Below are positions 21,440 to 30,227 of a DNA stretch of 35,239 bases, one piece after another; positions within the stretch are counted from its first letter, which is position 1, and each line of letters begins with the position of its first letter. Made by a program: the position numbers and the translations under genes. The stretch covers positions 1 to 35,239 of the forward strand of contig JAUSKH010000049.1 in the NCBI GenBank assembly GCA_030647095.1. The letters run 5' to 3'. Below the pieces are notes generated by a model. The model saw nothing but the letters and a program-made list of their open reading frames with translations, was not told the DNA's origin and did no database searches. The stretch comes from Nanobdellota archaeon. Its GTDB lineage: Archaea; Nanobdellota; Nanobdellia; Pacearchaeales; GW2011-AR1.

Positions 21440-22648
21440 TTATTTTTCAAGCAAGAATACTGCTCCCCATAAAAATATTGCGGAAGCAGTAACCAGTGCT
21501 ACTGAAAATTGGAATAAGTTTTTGGAAAAATAGAAAAGCAAAACTGCTTCAACTAATAAAAATATCAGAAAATAACTATGTCCTTTTTTCTTGCCAACAG
21601 AAAGCCTGTAAAATAAGAATATATTAGTTATAGAAAGTATGCCATTAGCAATTCCAAGTAAAAACAATATTCCTGCAGATTGTAAAATTTCTCTTCCGCT
21701 AAATATCTTAACAATCGTTTCTGGATAGAAATAGAATAAGAAAAGAGCAATTGCTATGAATGGAACTAACAAAGCGAGTGAATTATAAAATATTTTACTA
21801 TGTACTTTTTTCTTGTCAGAACTCTGTACAGTTAACGGAAACATTGCTTTACTAATCGGCTGTGTTACTAAGAATATTGACTTGGAAATAATAGAAGCCA
21901 CGGCATAATAACCAGCAATCTCTGAGCTGAACACCATCTTAGCTATTATTATATCTAAACTAAAGAAAGCCGTAACCGTAAAAATCATAATGAAAACCTG
22001 CGGCGTATAACTATAAATTCCTTTTATTTCCATTCTCATTTCTTTTGAAGAGAATATTTTTTTTAAAGTCACAAAAGACCAGCTAAAAGCAATTACAGAA
22101 CCTAGGACAGTTGCAAATATAGCTCCATAAACCCTCCACCCCATATATACTAAAAACATAGAAATAAATAATTTTACTAACGCTTCTAAAACCATATTTG
22201 CTCCCAGAGAATAAAATTTATTCTTACCTTGTAAAGCTCCTCTAGTTATAGGAACAAGGAAATAAGTTATTAGCATTACTCCATTTAACGCAAGTAAAGG
22301 ATAGCTAATTTTCAAAAAGATAGATAGAGGTATAGAAAGTATTAGATAAGCAACAAATAACAATACAGAAACTCTTCCTGATTTTGAAAGGGTCCTTTTC
22401 AAAAGATTTTTTATTTTTCCGTCGTTATTTTCATGCGCCACATATCTTGTAACAACTGTCTGTATAGAGTCACTAAAAATAGCAAGCAAATAAATAATAG
22501 AAAAAAGAGTAGCCAACACCCCATAATCAGCAATAGTCAGCATCCGCACCATAACAAAATGGAAAAGAAAATTCAGAACATTGAATATATTAAATAATAT
22601 TAAAAGGGCAAGGCTTCCCCCAAGCAAAACTTTAGGCATTTTATTCAT
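21440..22648 (-). CDS. Polysaccharide/lipid-linked oligosaccharide flippase (MOP superfamily)
   Basis: The protein has about 402 residues with 10-12 predicted membrane helices and the Wzx/MATE-like start LLGGSLALLILFNIFNVLNFLFHFVM (split: LLGGSLALLILF then NIFNVLNF) followed by LTIADYGVLATLFSIIYL. The ADYG motif is typical of polysaccharide flippases. It would turn the lipid-linked glycan to the outer membrane face for AglB. An open frame extends to 22690, but ATG 22648 is 1 bp after the GPT stop and gives the normal N-terminus. Residues between helices are basic on the cytoplasmic side. Confidence 0.87.
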   Translation of the reverse strand: MNKMPKVLLGGSLALLILFNIFNVLNFLFHFVMVRMLTIADYGVLATLFSIIYLLAIFSDSIQTVVTRYVAHENNDGKIKNLLKRTLSKSGRVSVLLFVAYLILSIPLSIFLKISYPLLALNGVMLITYFLVPITRGALQGKNKFYSLGANMVLEALVKLFISMFLVYMGWRVYGAIFATVLGSVIAFSWSFVTLKKIFSSKEMRMEIKGIYSYTPQVFIMIFTVTAFFSLDIIIAKMVFSSEIAGYYAVASIISKSIFLVTQPISKAMFPLTVQSSDKKKVHSKIFYNSLALLVPFIAIALFLFYFYPETIVKIFSGREILQSAGILFLLGIANGILSITNIFLFYRLSVGKKKGHSYFLIFLLVEAVLLFYFSKNLFQFSVALVTASAIFLWGAVFLLEK

Positions 22649-22649
22649 T

Positions 22650-23669
22650 TTAATGTAAAAATATTCCTTGTTTAAATAATAAAAAACCAATTATTATAAT
22701 TACTATCTGGAAAGCCCAGATTAAACCAACCACTTTTCTTTCGGTAGGCTTTATATTAATTTTTTTGAAGAAGAATATCGCAGCATGTTCTATTCCATAA
22801 ATTTTATCATATTGTAAGTCTAAACTACCGTCTTTTGCTGGTCTCCCAAAAGAATGCTTTGTGAGACCTCCTCTCAATTTCAAGATTGTTTCTATTATAT
22901 AAGGAATGAAAAAGAATACTGCGATTTTCTCAAAATTTCCAAGTATAGCCATAATCGCAAGAAGACCGCCTATAGCATATGTGATAGAATCTCCAGGAAA
23001 GACTTGAGCAGGACAGAAATTATAGAATAAGAAAGCAATTAACGCAGCAACCATACATAACGCTATAATTGCTAGCCATGAAAATCCAGTAAAGTAAGCA
23101 ACTATTGCAAAAGCAGATAAAAGTATTATTCCTTGTCCAGCTTCAAGCCCGTTAAATCCAGCTAGAAAATTATATGTTGTTGTTGCACCAGCTATTCCTA
23201 TAGGTATTATTAACAAAGGATAAAAAATACCCAAGTCAACGAAACCAACAAATGGAACAGATATGCCACTCCTTCCTGCATTTATAACCATTAACGGAAC
23301 AGCAGCAACAGCAACTAAGATAAGTCTAGACCTTCTTGAAAGCCCCCCTTTTCTCCATCCAAATAAATCATCTATAAATCCAATACCTGACAGAAGAAGA
23401 ATCACACTCAATAGAGCCAGAACCTGTACTAATATAGAAGCATGATCTTTCAAATAGAAAACGCTATAAGCAACAAATAATAAAACCCCTATAACAAATC
23501 CTGCAACAACCATCAAACCTCCTGAACCAGCAACCTTTTCACTAGATAATTTATTCATATCTTCCCATAACAATCCAATTTCCTTGGCCTTTCTAATCCA
23601 GAAAGGCATAAGAGATAAAGTAATAAGAAAACTTGCTAGAATTGGTATAATAAGGAGTTTATCAGTCAT
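22650..23669 (-). CDS. UDP-GlcNAc:polyprenyl-phosphate GlcNAc-1-phosphate transferase (GPT/MraY family)
   Basis: This 339-residue enzyme starts the lipid-linked glycan by moving a HexNAc-1-phosphate onto dolichyl phosphate. It has about ten membrane helices. Family motifs are VAGSGGLMVVAGF, GFIDDLFGWRKGG (catalytic DD), NFLAGFNGLEAGQG and VFPGDSITYAIGG. The GRPAKDGSLDLQYDKIYG cytoplasmic loop resembles the eukaryotic ALG7/archaeal GPT branch more than bacterial MraY. Its start overlaps the aglB stop by 4 nt (ATGA), so it is translated with the oligosaccharyltransferase. The flippase follows 1 bp later. Confidence 0.9.
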   Translation of the reverse strand: MTDKLLIIPILASFLITLSLMPFWIRKAKEIGLLWEDMNKLSSEKVAGSGGLMVVAGFVIGVLLFVAYSVFYLKDHASILVQVLALLSVILLLSGIGFIDDLFGWRKGGLSRRSRLILVAVAAVPLMVINAGRSGISVPFVGFVDLGIFYPLLIIPIGIAGATTTYNFLAGFNGLEAGQGIILLSAFAIVAYFTGFSWLAIIALCMVAALIAFLFYNFCPAQVFPGDSITYAIGGLLAIMAILGNFEKIAVFFFIPYIIETILKLRGGLTKHSFGRPAKDGSLDLQYDKIYGIEHAAIFFFKKINIKPTERKVVGLIWAFQIVIIIIGFLLFKQGIFLH

Positions 23670-26401
23670 CTTGCGATTGTAAGTGCACTATCAATGAAAT
23701 CTGTTTGTAGATATTCTTGTTTAACTTCCATGTCTCCTGGATAGTGAATTTCCCATATTCTAATTGGTCCTCTAAATCCTTGGTATTCTACAAAGTCACT
23801 CTTGAATCCTGGATTTTGCGCTTTGATACTTGCAACTACAAAGTCATCTTCTGTATGAACAAGAACAAAATAAGGATCATTTTCTTTATAAAGATAAAGC
23901 CTTGCAAGTTGTGATTTTACAGTTTTATTGCTAAGATACAATGCAGCACCCTCATTATCCAATTGATATCCAGAAGCCTGTTGATCTAATCTAGGATAAA
24001 TAAATACTCCTGCTTCAATTCCAGAACCAAAATCAATTAAGTTTGTACCATCGTAAATATACCTTAAAGGTAAGGCGTACTGATTATTTTGATATACATA
24101 GACTCCTTTAGGCTGGCTTACTATACTTCCATTTTTATCTCTTTCAACAGTTATTGCTCCTATTCCTGCTCTCTGACCTGGTAGGAATATGCGTGTTCCA
24201 TTATTATCATATAATATATCTTCATCAAGAACAGTCCCTCCAGTATATACCGAAATGGTAGTATTCTTTGTTTCTTGTGCCATTTTTGGATCTTTCGCAA
24301 ATGTCGATAGCCAGCTCGCTCTGTCGTAAGTTAAATCGCTTCCTATACTCGAGAATGCACTATACTTACCAATATCAGAAGAATCAATTAAGAAATGAGT
24401 AGTATTATGAGTATATAAAAATTCAAGAGCCTCTCTCTCATTCGGTCCTGTTAAAGCATATCTGCCCATCAAATAATTCCAATATGATATAGCGTTACCC
24501 CCGTCTAATACAGTTGCTCTCTCACCAATTGACTGTACCCAATATCCGTAATCCCACCAATGTCCAAATACAGCATTCTGAGGAGTATTCTCCCTTACCC
24601 AAAACATTGCCTTTTGCCATTGCTGCGTATACGAAGAAGGAACATTATACCTTGCAGAACCGTTTACCTCTTGATAGAATGCATAACCAGAGAATATAGT
24701 AGATATAGAAATCAGTATGGCTATAGCAAAGGCTATAAGTCTCTTTGCGCTATTCTTATTAGTTTTCATAGCTCTACTAAAAGATGCAACAGCAAAATAA
24801 GCAACTATAACGGAAGCAGGAGGAACCAACATCATAATAAGTCTTACCGCTCCTCTTGCAGAAATTATGCTCAAGAAGAAAAGTGCAAATAATATTACAG
24901 GACCGAAATCTATTTTTCTCAATCTTTCTTCTTCCTTTCTTTTATGATAATTATAATAATAAAATCCAAAACTTCCTACAAACACAATGAATCCTAAAAA
25001 GTAAAGTAAAATACTAATCATATTTGTTCCATTAAACGTACTATTCGAAGAGTATCTGCTGAAAATAGTAGCGAATAAGAAAAATACATAAGAAGCAGTT
25101 AGAATCAATCTTTCTTTCTTTTCAAAAGAGGCGGTAATTTGATAATACAAATATATAGAACCGACGAAGAAAAGCCAAAAGAATAGAGGTATTCCATTTA
25201 TTGCAGGACCAAAACTTCTAGCCCATTCTGTGAAATATGGCTGTTTATTTTCAGCAACAGTTAACCCAAGTCTATCTGTCTGAGGGTTAACAAGCGTATG
25301 ATAAGCATCTTTTAAATTATTAGGTACAAAACCAGGACCTATAAAAATAAAAGAAAGTACCAATCCTAATACGAGTGCTATCACAAGAGATAAAATAGGT
25401 TTAGGTATTTTTTCTAATCTCGGCGATTCAATATATTTTTTTAACTTCGTATTAAGAAGCAAAATATGTACAGACAATATTAAAAATAGAATATATGCCG
25501 GGGCTGTAGACGTTGAAGATAGAAGATTCTTAGGATCGTATCTCCCACCATAGAAATACATAATAACTGAAGCAGAGATAAGCCAGACAGAATAAGAATA
25601 ATATTTCTTAACGTCAACTTGACCAAAAATAAAAGATAAGAATACAGCAATCGAGATTGTAGCGAAAATATAAATATATCCTCCCCAAACAAGAGCCATT
25701 GTGGCAGTAAAAATTCCTGCTAAAAGAGCCAACGACATCTTCCATATATTTTTCTGTGCCTTCCATGCAGAAATGAATAGATAAAAAGATAAGAACAAAA
25801 ATACAAAACCAGAAGCTTCTTTTTCAGGAATCCCTGCAATAGTTCTTGGCAATATCGAAGGTATTACTGATAAGAAGAATGAAGCAATTACAGCAATTAT
25901 TAAAGCATTCTTTTTTCCTACACTCTCTTGAAAAATAACCTTAGTCATAAGGAAGAAAGCAATAACTGCAAGTCCAAACATAAATACAGGATAAACTACA
26001 GCCGAATATTCAACAGAAGATGACAAACCTAAAGCAGCCATCATTTTATGGAACCATGCAATAAGATAAGGTTGCCATATAACTTCCCTGCTTGTATCAA
26101 ACCCTCTAGGAACATAACGCATTGTATCAATAGTCATTATATTCCCATGAGCAACAATGTACTTAGCCCATCTTAAAAATAAGAATGGATCTAAATCAGG
26201 TCCAAGAGTCCAATTATTTGTAGTAATATCCCATAATCCCGGCTTTCCTGTAGCAGGATCAATAGCAGTTGGCAGCATTCTTATTTTAACAGCCAAGTAT
26301 ACAACTACTGCAAGTAATAAATAAGCAATCCAATGAAGGTTTATCTTGACAAAATCCGTTGCCTTCTTTTTCCTTTCTTCTATTATTTTTTCTTCATCCA
26401 T
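23666..26401 (-). CDS. aglB: Oligosaccharyltransferase STT3/AglB
   Basis: AglB transfers the lipid-linked oligosaccharide to Asn in N-x-S/T on the outside of the membrane. The 911-residue protein has a cytoplasmic start, about 13 membrane helices, and a large external C-terminal domain. The first outer loop holds GPDLDPFLFLRWAKYI, whose acidic residues bind metal. The hallmark WWDYG is at about residues 614-618 within FGHWWDYGYWVQSIGERA. It leads the glycosylation operon, with overlap into GPT. A minus-strand TATA-like CTTTATATAATG (about 26432-26443) and a weak AAGGTAAGAGTAGG leader precede the ATG. Confidence 0.95.
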   Translation of the reverse strand: MDEEKIIEERKKKATDFVKINLHWIAYLLLAVVVYLAVKIRMLPTAIDPATGKPGLWDITTNNWTLGPDLDPFLFLRWAKYIVAHGNIMTIDTMRYVPRGFDTSREVIWQPYLIAWFHKMMAALGLSSSVEYSAVVYPVFMFGLAVIAFFLMTKVIFQESVGKKNALIIAVIASFFLSVIPSILPRTIAGIPEKEASGFVFLFLSFYLFISAWKAQKNIWKMSLALLAGIFTATMALVWGGYIYIFATISIAVFLSFIFGQVDVKKYYSYSVWLISASVIMYFYGGRYDPKNLLSSTSTAPAYILFLILSVHILLLNTKLKKYIESPRLEKIPKPILSLVIALVLGLVLSFIFIGPGFVPNNLKDAYHTLVNPQTDRLGLTVAENKQPYFTEWARSFGPAINGIPLFFWLFFVGSIYLYYQITASFEKKERLILTASYVFFLFATIFSRYSSNSTFNGTNMISILLYFLGFIVFVGSFGFYYYNYHKRKEEERLRKIDFGPVILFALFFLSIISARGAVRLIMMLVPPASVIVAYFAVASFSRAMKTNKNSAKRLIAFAIAILISISTIFSGYAFYQEVNGSARYNVPSSYTQQWQKAMFWVRENTPQNAVFGHWWDYGYWVQSIGERATVLDGGNAISYWNYLMGRYALTGPNEREALEFLYTHNTTHFLIDSSDIGKYSAFSSIGSDLTYDRASWLSTFAKDPKMAQETKNTTISVYTGGTVLDEDILYDNNGTRIFLPGQRAGIGAITVERDKNGSIVSQPKGVYVYQNNQYALPLRYIYDGTNLIDFGSGIEAGVFIYPRLDQQASGYQLDNEGAALYLSNKTVKSQLARLYLYKENDPYFVLVHTEDDFVVASIKAQNPGFKSDFVEYQGFRGPIRIWEIHYPGDMEVKQEYLQTDFIDSALTIAR

Positions 26402-26445
26402 CCTACTCTTACCTTGAGAGACTAAAAAACCACATTATATAAAGA
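26402..26445 (-). promoter_or_regulatory. Promoter of the N-glycosylation operon
   Basis: On the minus strand CTTTATATAATG (about 26432-26443) lies some 35 bp before the aglB ATG, allowing a short leader of about 10 nt with a purine-rich AAGG...GTAGG stretch. Confidence 0.4.
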
Positions 26446-26468
26446 TTTGGAAAAATTGTTCTCTATCC

Positions 26469-27326
26469 CTAGAAAAGTGCAGGAGTTACAAACACCTCAA
26501 TAAGTGCAGCTATGACTAGGATAACAATTGCAAGTATAATAAGGTTTAAAGAATCCTGAAGCACCTCCCAGAATTTATCAGTACCTGTTTCATGCTTGAT
26601 TACAGCAATAGATACAAGACCTCCGGCTAGAGCAACAATGAAATATGCAGCTATTTCAGGTATCCCATGTACTAAATATCTAAGCAATCCGAAAGGCAAC
26701 GCACTTAATTTTGATTGTGTGAAAATACCTATAGCAGAACCTATAACACTTGCATTCCACGCAAGGATAAAAATAACCCCTGCCCCAAACAAAAGCGAAA
26801 ATACTAATGTAAACAAAAGAACATACATATTATTAGTAAATATCAGGAATAACCTTTCTTTATTTGTAAGAAAAGGAGTGGTAAGTGTTGTATCTTTAAT
26901 ACCATATTGAACCACACATTCATTAAAATTTGTAGGTCTATTGATAGTACAATAAGTCTCAATTTGCTCTCTAAAACTCAAGGTCGTAGGTAAAACAATA
27001 TACCAAATAGCAAAAGCAACAGTAAATCCTAAAAACAACCACATGAATGCATATAAGGCTTTTCTATGCTCTTTTAATAATTCAATCATCTTTCTGCCTT
27101 TTCGTATTTTACTTTCCTCTAATTTTATTGTATAATATACAAAAGGCATAGAAAACATCACGGTAAATAACACAACCAGAATCCCAGATCTCTTAGACAA
27201 TACAACATCTTGGGAAAATATCCATCCCACAAGTAAAATAGAAATACTTGCGTACAGCGCTCCTACAAAAAACAGTTCCCACGGTCTTCTTTCAGCTTTC
27301 CTAGGATTAATAAGCATTTCTAACAT
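26469..27326 (-). CDS. SpoIIM-family (DUF95) integral membrane protein
   Basis: The 285-residue protein has about six helices. The family region is in the second half: NNMYVLLFTLVFSLLFGAGVIF (split: NNMYVLLFTLVF, SLLFGAGVIF), AWNASVIGSAIG, LVHGIPEIAAYFIVALAGG. This is the archaeal version of the stage II sporulation protein M family; in bacteria SpoIIM takes part in peptidoglycan remodelling, but the archaeal role is not known. It is one of the few genes here with a good Shine-Dalgarno, GAGGTGA on the minus strand (27331-27337), 4 nt before the ATG. A TATA-like CTATTTAAG further upstream (about 27365-27373) suits a leadered mRNA. Confidence 0.85.
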   Translation of the reverse strand: MLEMLINPRKAERRPWELFFVGALYASISILLVGWIFSQDVVLSKRSGILVVLFTVMFSMPFVYYTIKLEESKIRKGRKMIELLKEHRKALYAFMWLFLGFTVAFAIWYIVLPTTLSFREQIETYCTINRPTNFNECVVQYGIKDTTLTTPFLTNKERLFLIFTNNMYVLLFTLVFSLLFGAGVIFILAWNASVIGSAIGIFTQSKLSALPFGLLRYLVHGIPEIAAYFIVALAGGLVSIAVIKHETGTDKFWEVLQDSLNLIILAIVILVIAALIEVFVTPALF

Positions 27327-27330
27327 TTGT

Positions 27331-27337
27331 TCACCTC
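27331..27337 (-). promoter_or_regulatory. Strong Shine-Dalgarno GAGGTGA of the SpoIIM-like gene
   Basis: This is the clearest ribosome binding site in the window, 4 nt from the ATG at 27326. It stands out because most neighbours appear leaderless, and it fixes the start codon. Confidence 0.7.
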
Positions 27338-27425
27338 AAATCCAAGGTTTATATCACTCTTTACTTAAATAGTTTTGTGTTATTCATATCAAAACCATTA
27401 TAAATAATCATATCCTAAACTTTAT

Positions 27426-27893
27426 ATGCCATTTGAAAAGGAGTTGAAAGTATTTCTAGGCTCTGACCACGCAGGGTTTGAGACAAAAGAGAAAATAAAA
27501 AATCATCTTCAAAAACTTAAAGTAAATTATGAAGATTTAGGACCAAGTAAATACGCTCCAGGAGATGATTATCCAGATTATGCGTTTAAAGTTGCACAAA
27601 AAGTTTCTCAAAATAAAGATTATAGAGGCATCCTAATATGTGGTACAGGTCTAGGTATGCAAATAGCCGCAAATAAAGTTAAAGGAATTAGAGCAGCATC
27701 TCCTTACGATGCCTATTCAGCAAAAATGTCCCGCGCTCACAATAATACAAATATTCTTGGTCTAAGAGGAAGAAGTTTTCCATTTTCAAAAATAAAACAA
27801 ATAATAACTATCTGGTTAAAGACACCATTTAGTGAAGAAGAAAGACATAAGCATAGGATAGCCAAAATAAGCAATTATGAAAATAAAAAATGA
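27426..27893 (+). CDS. rpiB: Ribose 5-phosphate isomerase B
   Basis: RpiB interconverts ribulose 5-phosphate and ribose 5-phosphate. The 155 residues match the RpiB/LacAB family: VFLGSDHAGFETKEKI (phosphate-binding His15 region), YPDYAFKVAQKV, and ILICGTGLGMQIAANKVKGIRA, where Cys72 is the catalytic base position. RAHNNTNILGLRGR is also conserved. Archaea more often use RpiA, so this looks bacterial-like, though RpiB is seen in some DPANN. TATA-like TTATAAATA is about 25 bp upstream of the ATG. It overlaps the next gene by 4 nt (ATGA). Confidence 0.92.
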   Translation: MPFEKELKVFLGSDHAGFETKEKIKNHLQKLKVNYEDLGPSKYAPGDDYPDYAFKVAQKVSQNKDYRGILICGTGLGMQIAANKVKGIRAASPYDAYSAKMSRAHNNTNILGLRGRSFPFSKIKQIITIWLKTPFSEEERHKHRIAKISNYENKK

Positions 27894-28573
27894 ATTCTCA
27901 AATTATACCTACAATATTCTCCCAATCAAAAGAAGAATTTCTCAATCGGTTTAATCTTCTATCTAAATTCGCTCCATCTATTCAGATAGACGTTATGGAT
28001 GGCAAATTTGTAAACAACACGTCAATACCATTATCAGATATTCCAAATCTAAAAAAAATCAAAAATAAATTTGAAGTCCACCTCATGGTTTATCATCCTG
28101 AAAAGTATATAGAAAAATTAAGTTCAAAAGGATTCAAAAAAATAATTTTCCACATTGAATCATACACTGATCAAGAAGGTAAATCAGTTCAAAGGTTAAT
28201 AGAAAAAATAAAATCTCAAAATATTCAAGCTTTCATTGCAATAAATCCAGAAACCCCTCTAGAAAGAATTCTTCCATACGTTTCCTCAACAGACGGAATC
28301 TTATTCATGGGGGTACACCCAGGCAAAGAACACAAATCATTCATTCCAGAAGTCTACAAAAAAATAAAAAAGCTAAAAACATTCAACAAATCAATAATCG
28401 TCCAGGTAGATGGTGGAGTCTCTCCAAATAATATAGATCAATTAGCAAATATAGATGCAGACATTCTAAACACAGGTTCTTATGTCTCAGATTCAAAAAA
28501 TCCAATACAAGCTTTTAAAATATTGGATAACTTGTTTAAAAAAGCTAAGAGTAAAAAAAGAGGTAAACAATGA
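27890..28573 (+). CDS. rpe: Ribulose-phosphate 3-epimerase
   Basis: Rpe interconverts ribulose 5-phosphate and xylulose 5-phosphate. The 227-residue TIM barrel has IIPTIFSQS, IQIDVMDGKFVNNTS (metal-binding and catalytic Asp34), FEVHLMVYHPEKYI (His), GILFMGVHPGKEHKSF, and IIVQVDGGVSPNNI (second catalytic Asp). FMGVHPGKEHKSF replaces the usual TVNPGFGGQKF, which is seen in divergent members. The last residues are Lys-rich. It overlaps rpiB and prs by 4 nt each, so the three are one translational unit leading from pentulose phosphates to PRPP. Confidence 0.88.
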   Translation: MNSQIIPTIFSQSKEEFLNRFNLLSKFAPSIQIDVMDGKFVNNTSIPLSDIPNLKKIKNKFEVHLMVYHPEKYIEKLSSKGFKKIIFHIESYTDQEGKSVQRLIEKIKSQNIQAFIAINPETPLERILPYVSSTDGILFMGVHPGKEHKSFIPEVYKKIKKLKTFNKSIIVQVDGGVSPNNIDQLANIDADILNTGSYVSDSKNPIQAFKILDNLFKKAKSKKRGKQ

Positions 28574-29439
28574 CGTTGTTAATATCCAGTTTTCAAGAAT
28601 CAAAAAAACTCGCAATAAATGTAGCCAAATCACTAAAGGCAGAATACACAGAAATAATATCAAAAAAATTCCCAGATAATGAAAGTAAAATAGAATTTTC
28701 CAAAAATCCTTCTAATAAAACAGTCATTATCCTAGTCTCTTTTGCTAAAGATCCTAATAAAAAAATAATTGAAACAATCCTGGCAGCAGGTATAGCAAAA
28801 GACTACAAAGCAAATAAAGTCATACTTGTAGCAACATATCTTCCATATATGCGCCAAGACAATCATTTTGAAAATTATGACGGCATGTCAGCAAAAAAGA
28901 TTCTAACAACATTAAGCAATAATTTTGATGAAATTATTGTAATCGACCCTCACCTTCATAGGATTAAACATCTCTCGCAAATTGCTCCAAACGCAAGTTC
29001 AATTACAGTAAATAAGTTAATTGAAGATTATGTTTCAAAAAAATTCTCAAACTTCAAAATAGTAGGTCCAGATGAAGAAAGCCAGCAATGGGATAAATCA
29101 ATTGCAAAAGACCTACATCAGCACGCCACTATTCTAAAGAAAACCCGTTTTTCTTCAACACATGTAAAAATAGCATCAAAAAACATCCACAGTCCTAATA
29201 TTTTAATGATTGATGATATAATAAGCACAGGCCAAACATTGTTAGAAGCAATAAAAATCGTAAAGAAGCAAGGCGCCAAGAAAGTTGTTTGCATAGGCAT
29301 CCACGGCGTTTTCGCAAACAATTCAGATAATCTTATTGCCAAGCAAGCCCAGCTTATCACTACAAACACCATCCCAAATAAGTATGCCAAAATAGATGTC
29401 TCCCCAGTTATTGTTGATGCTTTAAGAAAATATTCGTAG
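28570..29439 (+). CDS. prs: Ribose-phosphate pyrophosphokinase (PRPP synthase)
   Basis: Prs transfers pyrophosphate from ATP to ribose 5-phosphate to give PRPP for nucleotide synthesis. The 289 residues are of archaeal length. Motifs are KKFPDNESKIEF, VATYLPYMRQDNHF (the flexible ATP loop with RQD), VIDPHLHRIKHL, IVGPDEESQQW and the PRPP loop ILMIDDIISTGQTLLEA (about residues 211-227). The loop is followed by GIHGVFANNSDNLIA. It is the end of the rpiB-rpe-prs operon. Together these genes supply ribose without the oxidative pentose pathway. Confidence 0.93.
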   Translation: MTLLISSFQESKKLAINVAKSLKAEYTEIISKKFPDNESKIEFSKNPSNKTVIILVSFAKDPNKKIIETILAAGIAKDYKANKVILVATYLPYMRQDNHFENYDGMSAKKILTTLSNNFDEIIVIDPHLHRIKHLSQIAPNASSITVNKLIEDYVSKKFSNFKIVGPDEESQQWDKSIAKDLHQHATILKKTRFSSTHVKIASKNIHSPNILMIDDIISTGQTLLEAIKIVKKQGAKKVVCIGIHGVFANNSDNLIAKQAQLITTNTIPNKYAKIDVSPVIVDALRKYS

Positions 29440-29471
29440 TTCTAATATTAAGACTAAATACTCAACAAAAG

Positions 29472-29500
29472 ATTTATATATAAAGTAAGGTATAACTTAC
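29472..29500 (+). promoter_or_regulatory. TATA box and short palindrome for AbrB/RelE module
   Basis: GATTTATATATAAAG (29471-29485) is a strong TATA region about 25 bp before the ATG at 29502. It is followed by the inverted repeat GTAAG-GTATAA-CTTAC (29485-29500), ending 1 bp before the start, a likely operator. Confidence 0.45.
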
Positions 29501-29501
29501 C

Positions 29502-29771
29502 ATGGTAGAAATTGATACGGCAACTATAAGCTCAAAGGGACAGATAGTAATCCCTGCGAATATGAGAAAAGATATAAAAGAAGGAGATAGATTTTTGATT
29601 ATTAAAGATAAATCTAGTTTTCTATTAAAAAAGGCAGATGACTTAGATGAGAAATTTAAAGAGGACTTAGAATTTGCTAGAAGAACTGAAGAAGCTTACA
29701 AAAGGCATGAAAGAGGCGAATTCAAGAGAATGTCTGCTGATAAGTTCCTTGAAGAACTTGAGAAATGGTAA
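29502..29771 (+). CDS. AbrB-family antitoxin
   Basis: The 89-residue protein has the swapped-hairpin DNA-binding domain in its N-terminal half: ATISSKGQIVIPANMRKDIKEGDRF, then FLIIKDKSSFLLKKA. The C-terminal half is charged and helical (EEAYKRHERGEFKRMSADKFLEELEKW) and should mask the toxin. The RelE-type toxin gene follows with a 7-nt overlap. It probably represses its own leaderless promoter through the palindrome at 29485-29500. Confidence 0.9.
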   Translation: MVEIDTATISSKGQIVIPANMRKDIKEGDRFLIIKDKSSFLLKKADDLDEKFKEDLEFARRTEEAYKRHERGEFKRMSADKFLEELEKW

Positions 29772-30019
29772 ATGTTAGATTTGATGATAATTTTCAGAGA
29801 GCCATTTCTAAAATAAAAGATCAAGAAATACAAAAAAGTATAAAAAACAAAATTAAAAAAATAATTGAAAATCCAGAAATAGGAAAACCGAGGCGTAATG
29901 TAAGAAAGGGAACTAGAGAAGTTTATGTTGGTGGCGAAAGTTTTAGGATTTCTTATAATTATTATAAAGAACAAGATCTGATTGAATTTTTGGATTTTTA
30001 TCACAAAGACGGGCAGTAA
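29765..30019 (+). CDS. RelE-family mRNA interferase toxin
   Basis: This 84-residue basic protein has the RelE/ParE fold pattern: VRFDDNFQRAISKIKDQEIQKSI, KIIENPEIGKPRRNVRKGTREVYVGGESFRISYNY (two pieces, with the RKGTREVYV and FRISY strands), and FLDFYHKDGQ at the end, where YHKD-like residues are catalytic in archaeal RelE. Such toxins cut mRNA in the ribosomal A site. The start ATG lies within the antitoxin gene. Confidence 0.88.
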   Translation: MVNVRFDDNFQRAISKIKDQEIQKSIKNKIKKIIENPEIGKPRRNVRKGTREVYVGGESFRISYNYYKEQDLIEFLDFYHKDGQ

Positions 30020-30030
30020 TTATCAAAATA

Positions 30031-30147
30031 CAGAGAATTTGAAACTAAAGGTAACTCAATTATCCTAATTCTCTGTCTGGAGACAGCAAGATTTATTGAG
30101 GACTTTAAATCTTGGGTGCTCAAGATGCAATGCCTCAAGCATCTTGA
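30031..30147. ncRNA. Three tandem perfect 9-bp hairpins
   Basis: The stems are CAGAGAATT (30031-30039) with AATTCTCTG (30067-30075); CAAGATTTA (30087-30095) with TAAATCTTG (30106-30114); and TCAAGATGC (30120-30128) with GCATCTTGA (30139-30147). Between the first and second, CTGTCT-GG-AGACAG (30073-30086) is an alternative 6-bp hairpin that competes for the end of stem 1. It lies in a 208-bp gap between relE and the next gene. It could be a structured RNA, a multi-part terminator or a mobile remnant. It does not match the 141-bp repeat. Confidence 0.5.
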
Positions 30148-30227
30148 CAATTCGAATGAACGGTAACAAATCAACCAAATTCTCCATACACAGAAAAGAA
30201 TAAAAAGAGGAAAAAAGACCTCTAAAC

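Noticed and set aside
24560-24892. 110-codon plus-strand frame opposite aglB
   Set aside because: It lies antisense to a well-conserved oligosaccharyltransferase region, has an odd composition and resembles no family.
30085-30165. A tRNA-like stretch with a GGACTTTAAATC anticodon-like segment and a TTCGAAT T-loop-like motif
   Set aside because: No T-stem pairs around TTCGAAT, the acceptor ends do not pair, and the anticodon would read a stop codon. The perfect 9-bp hairpins explain the sequence better.
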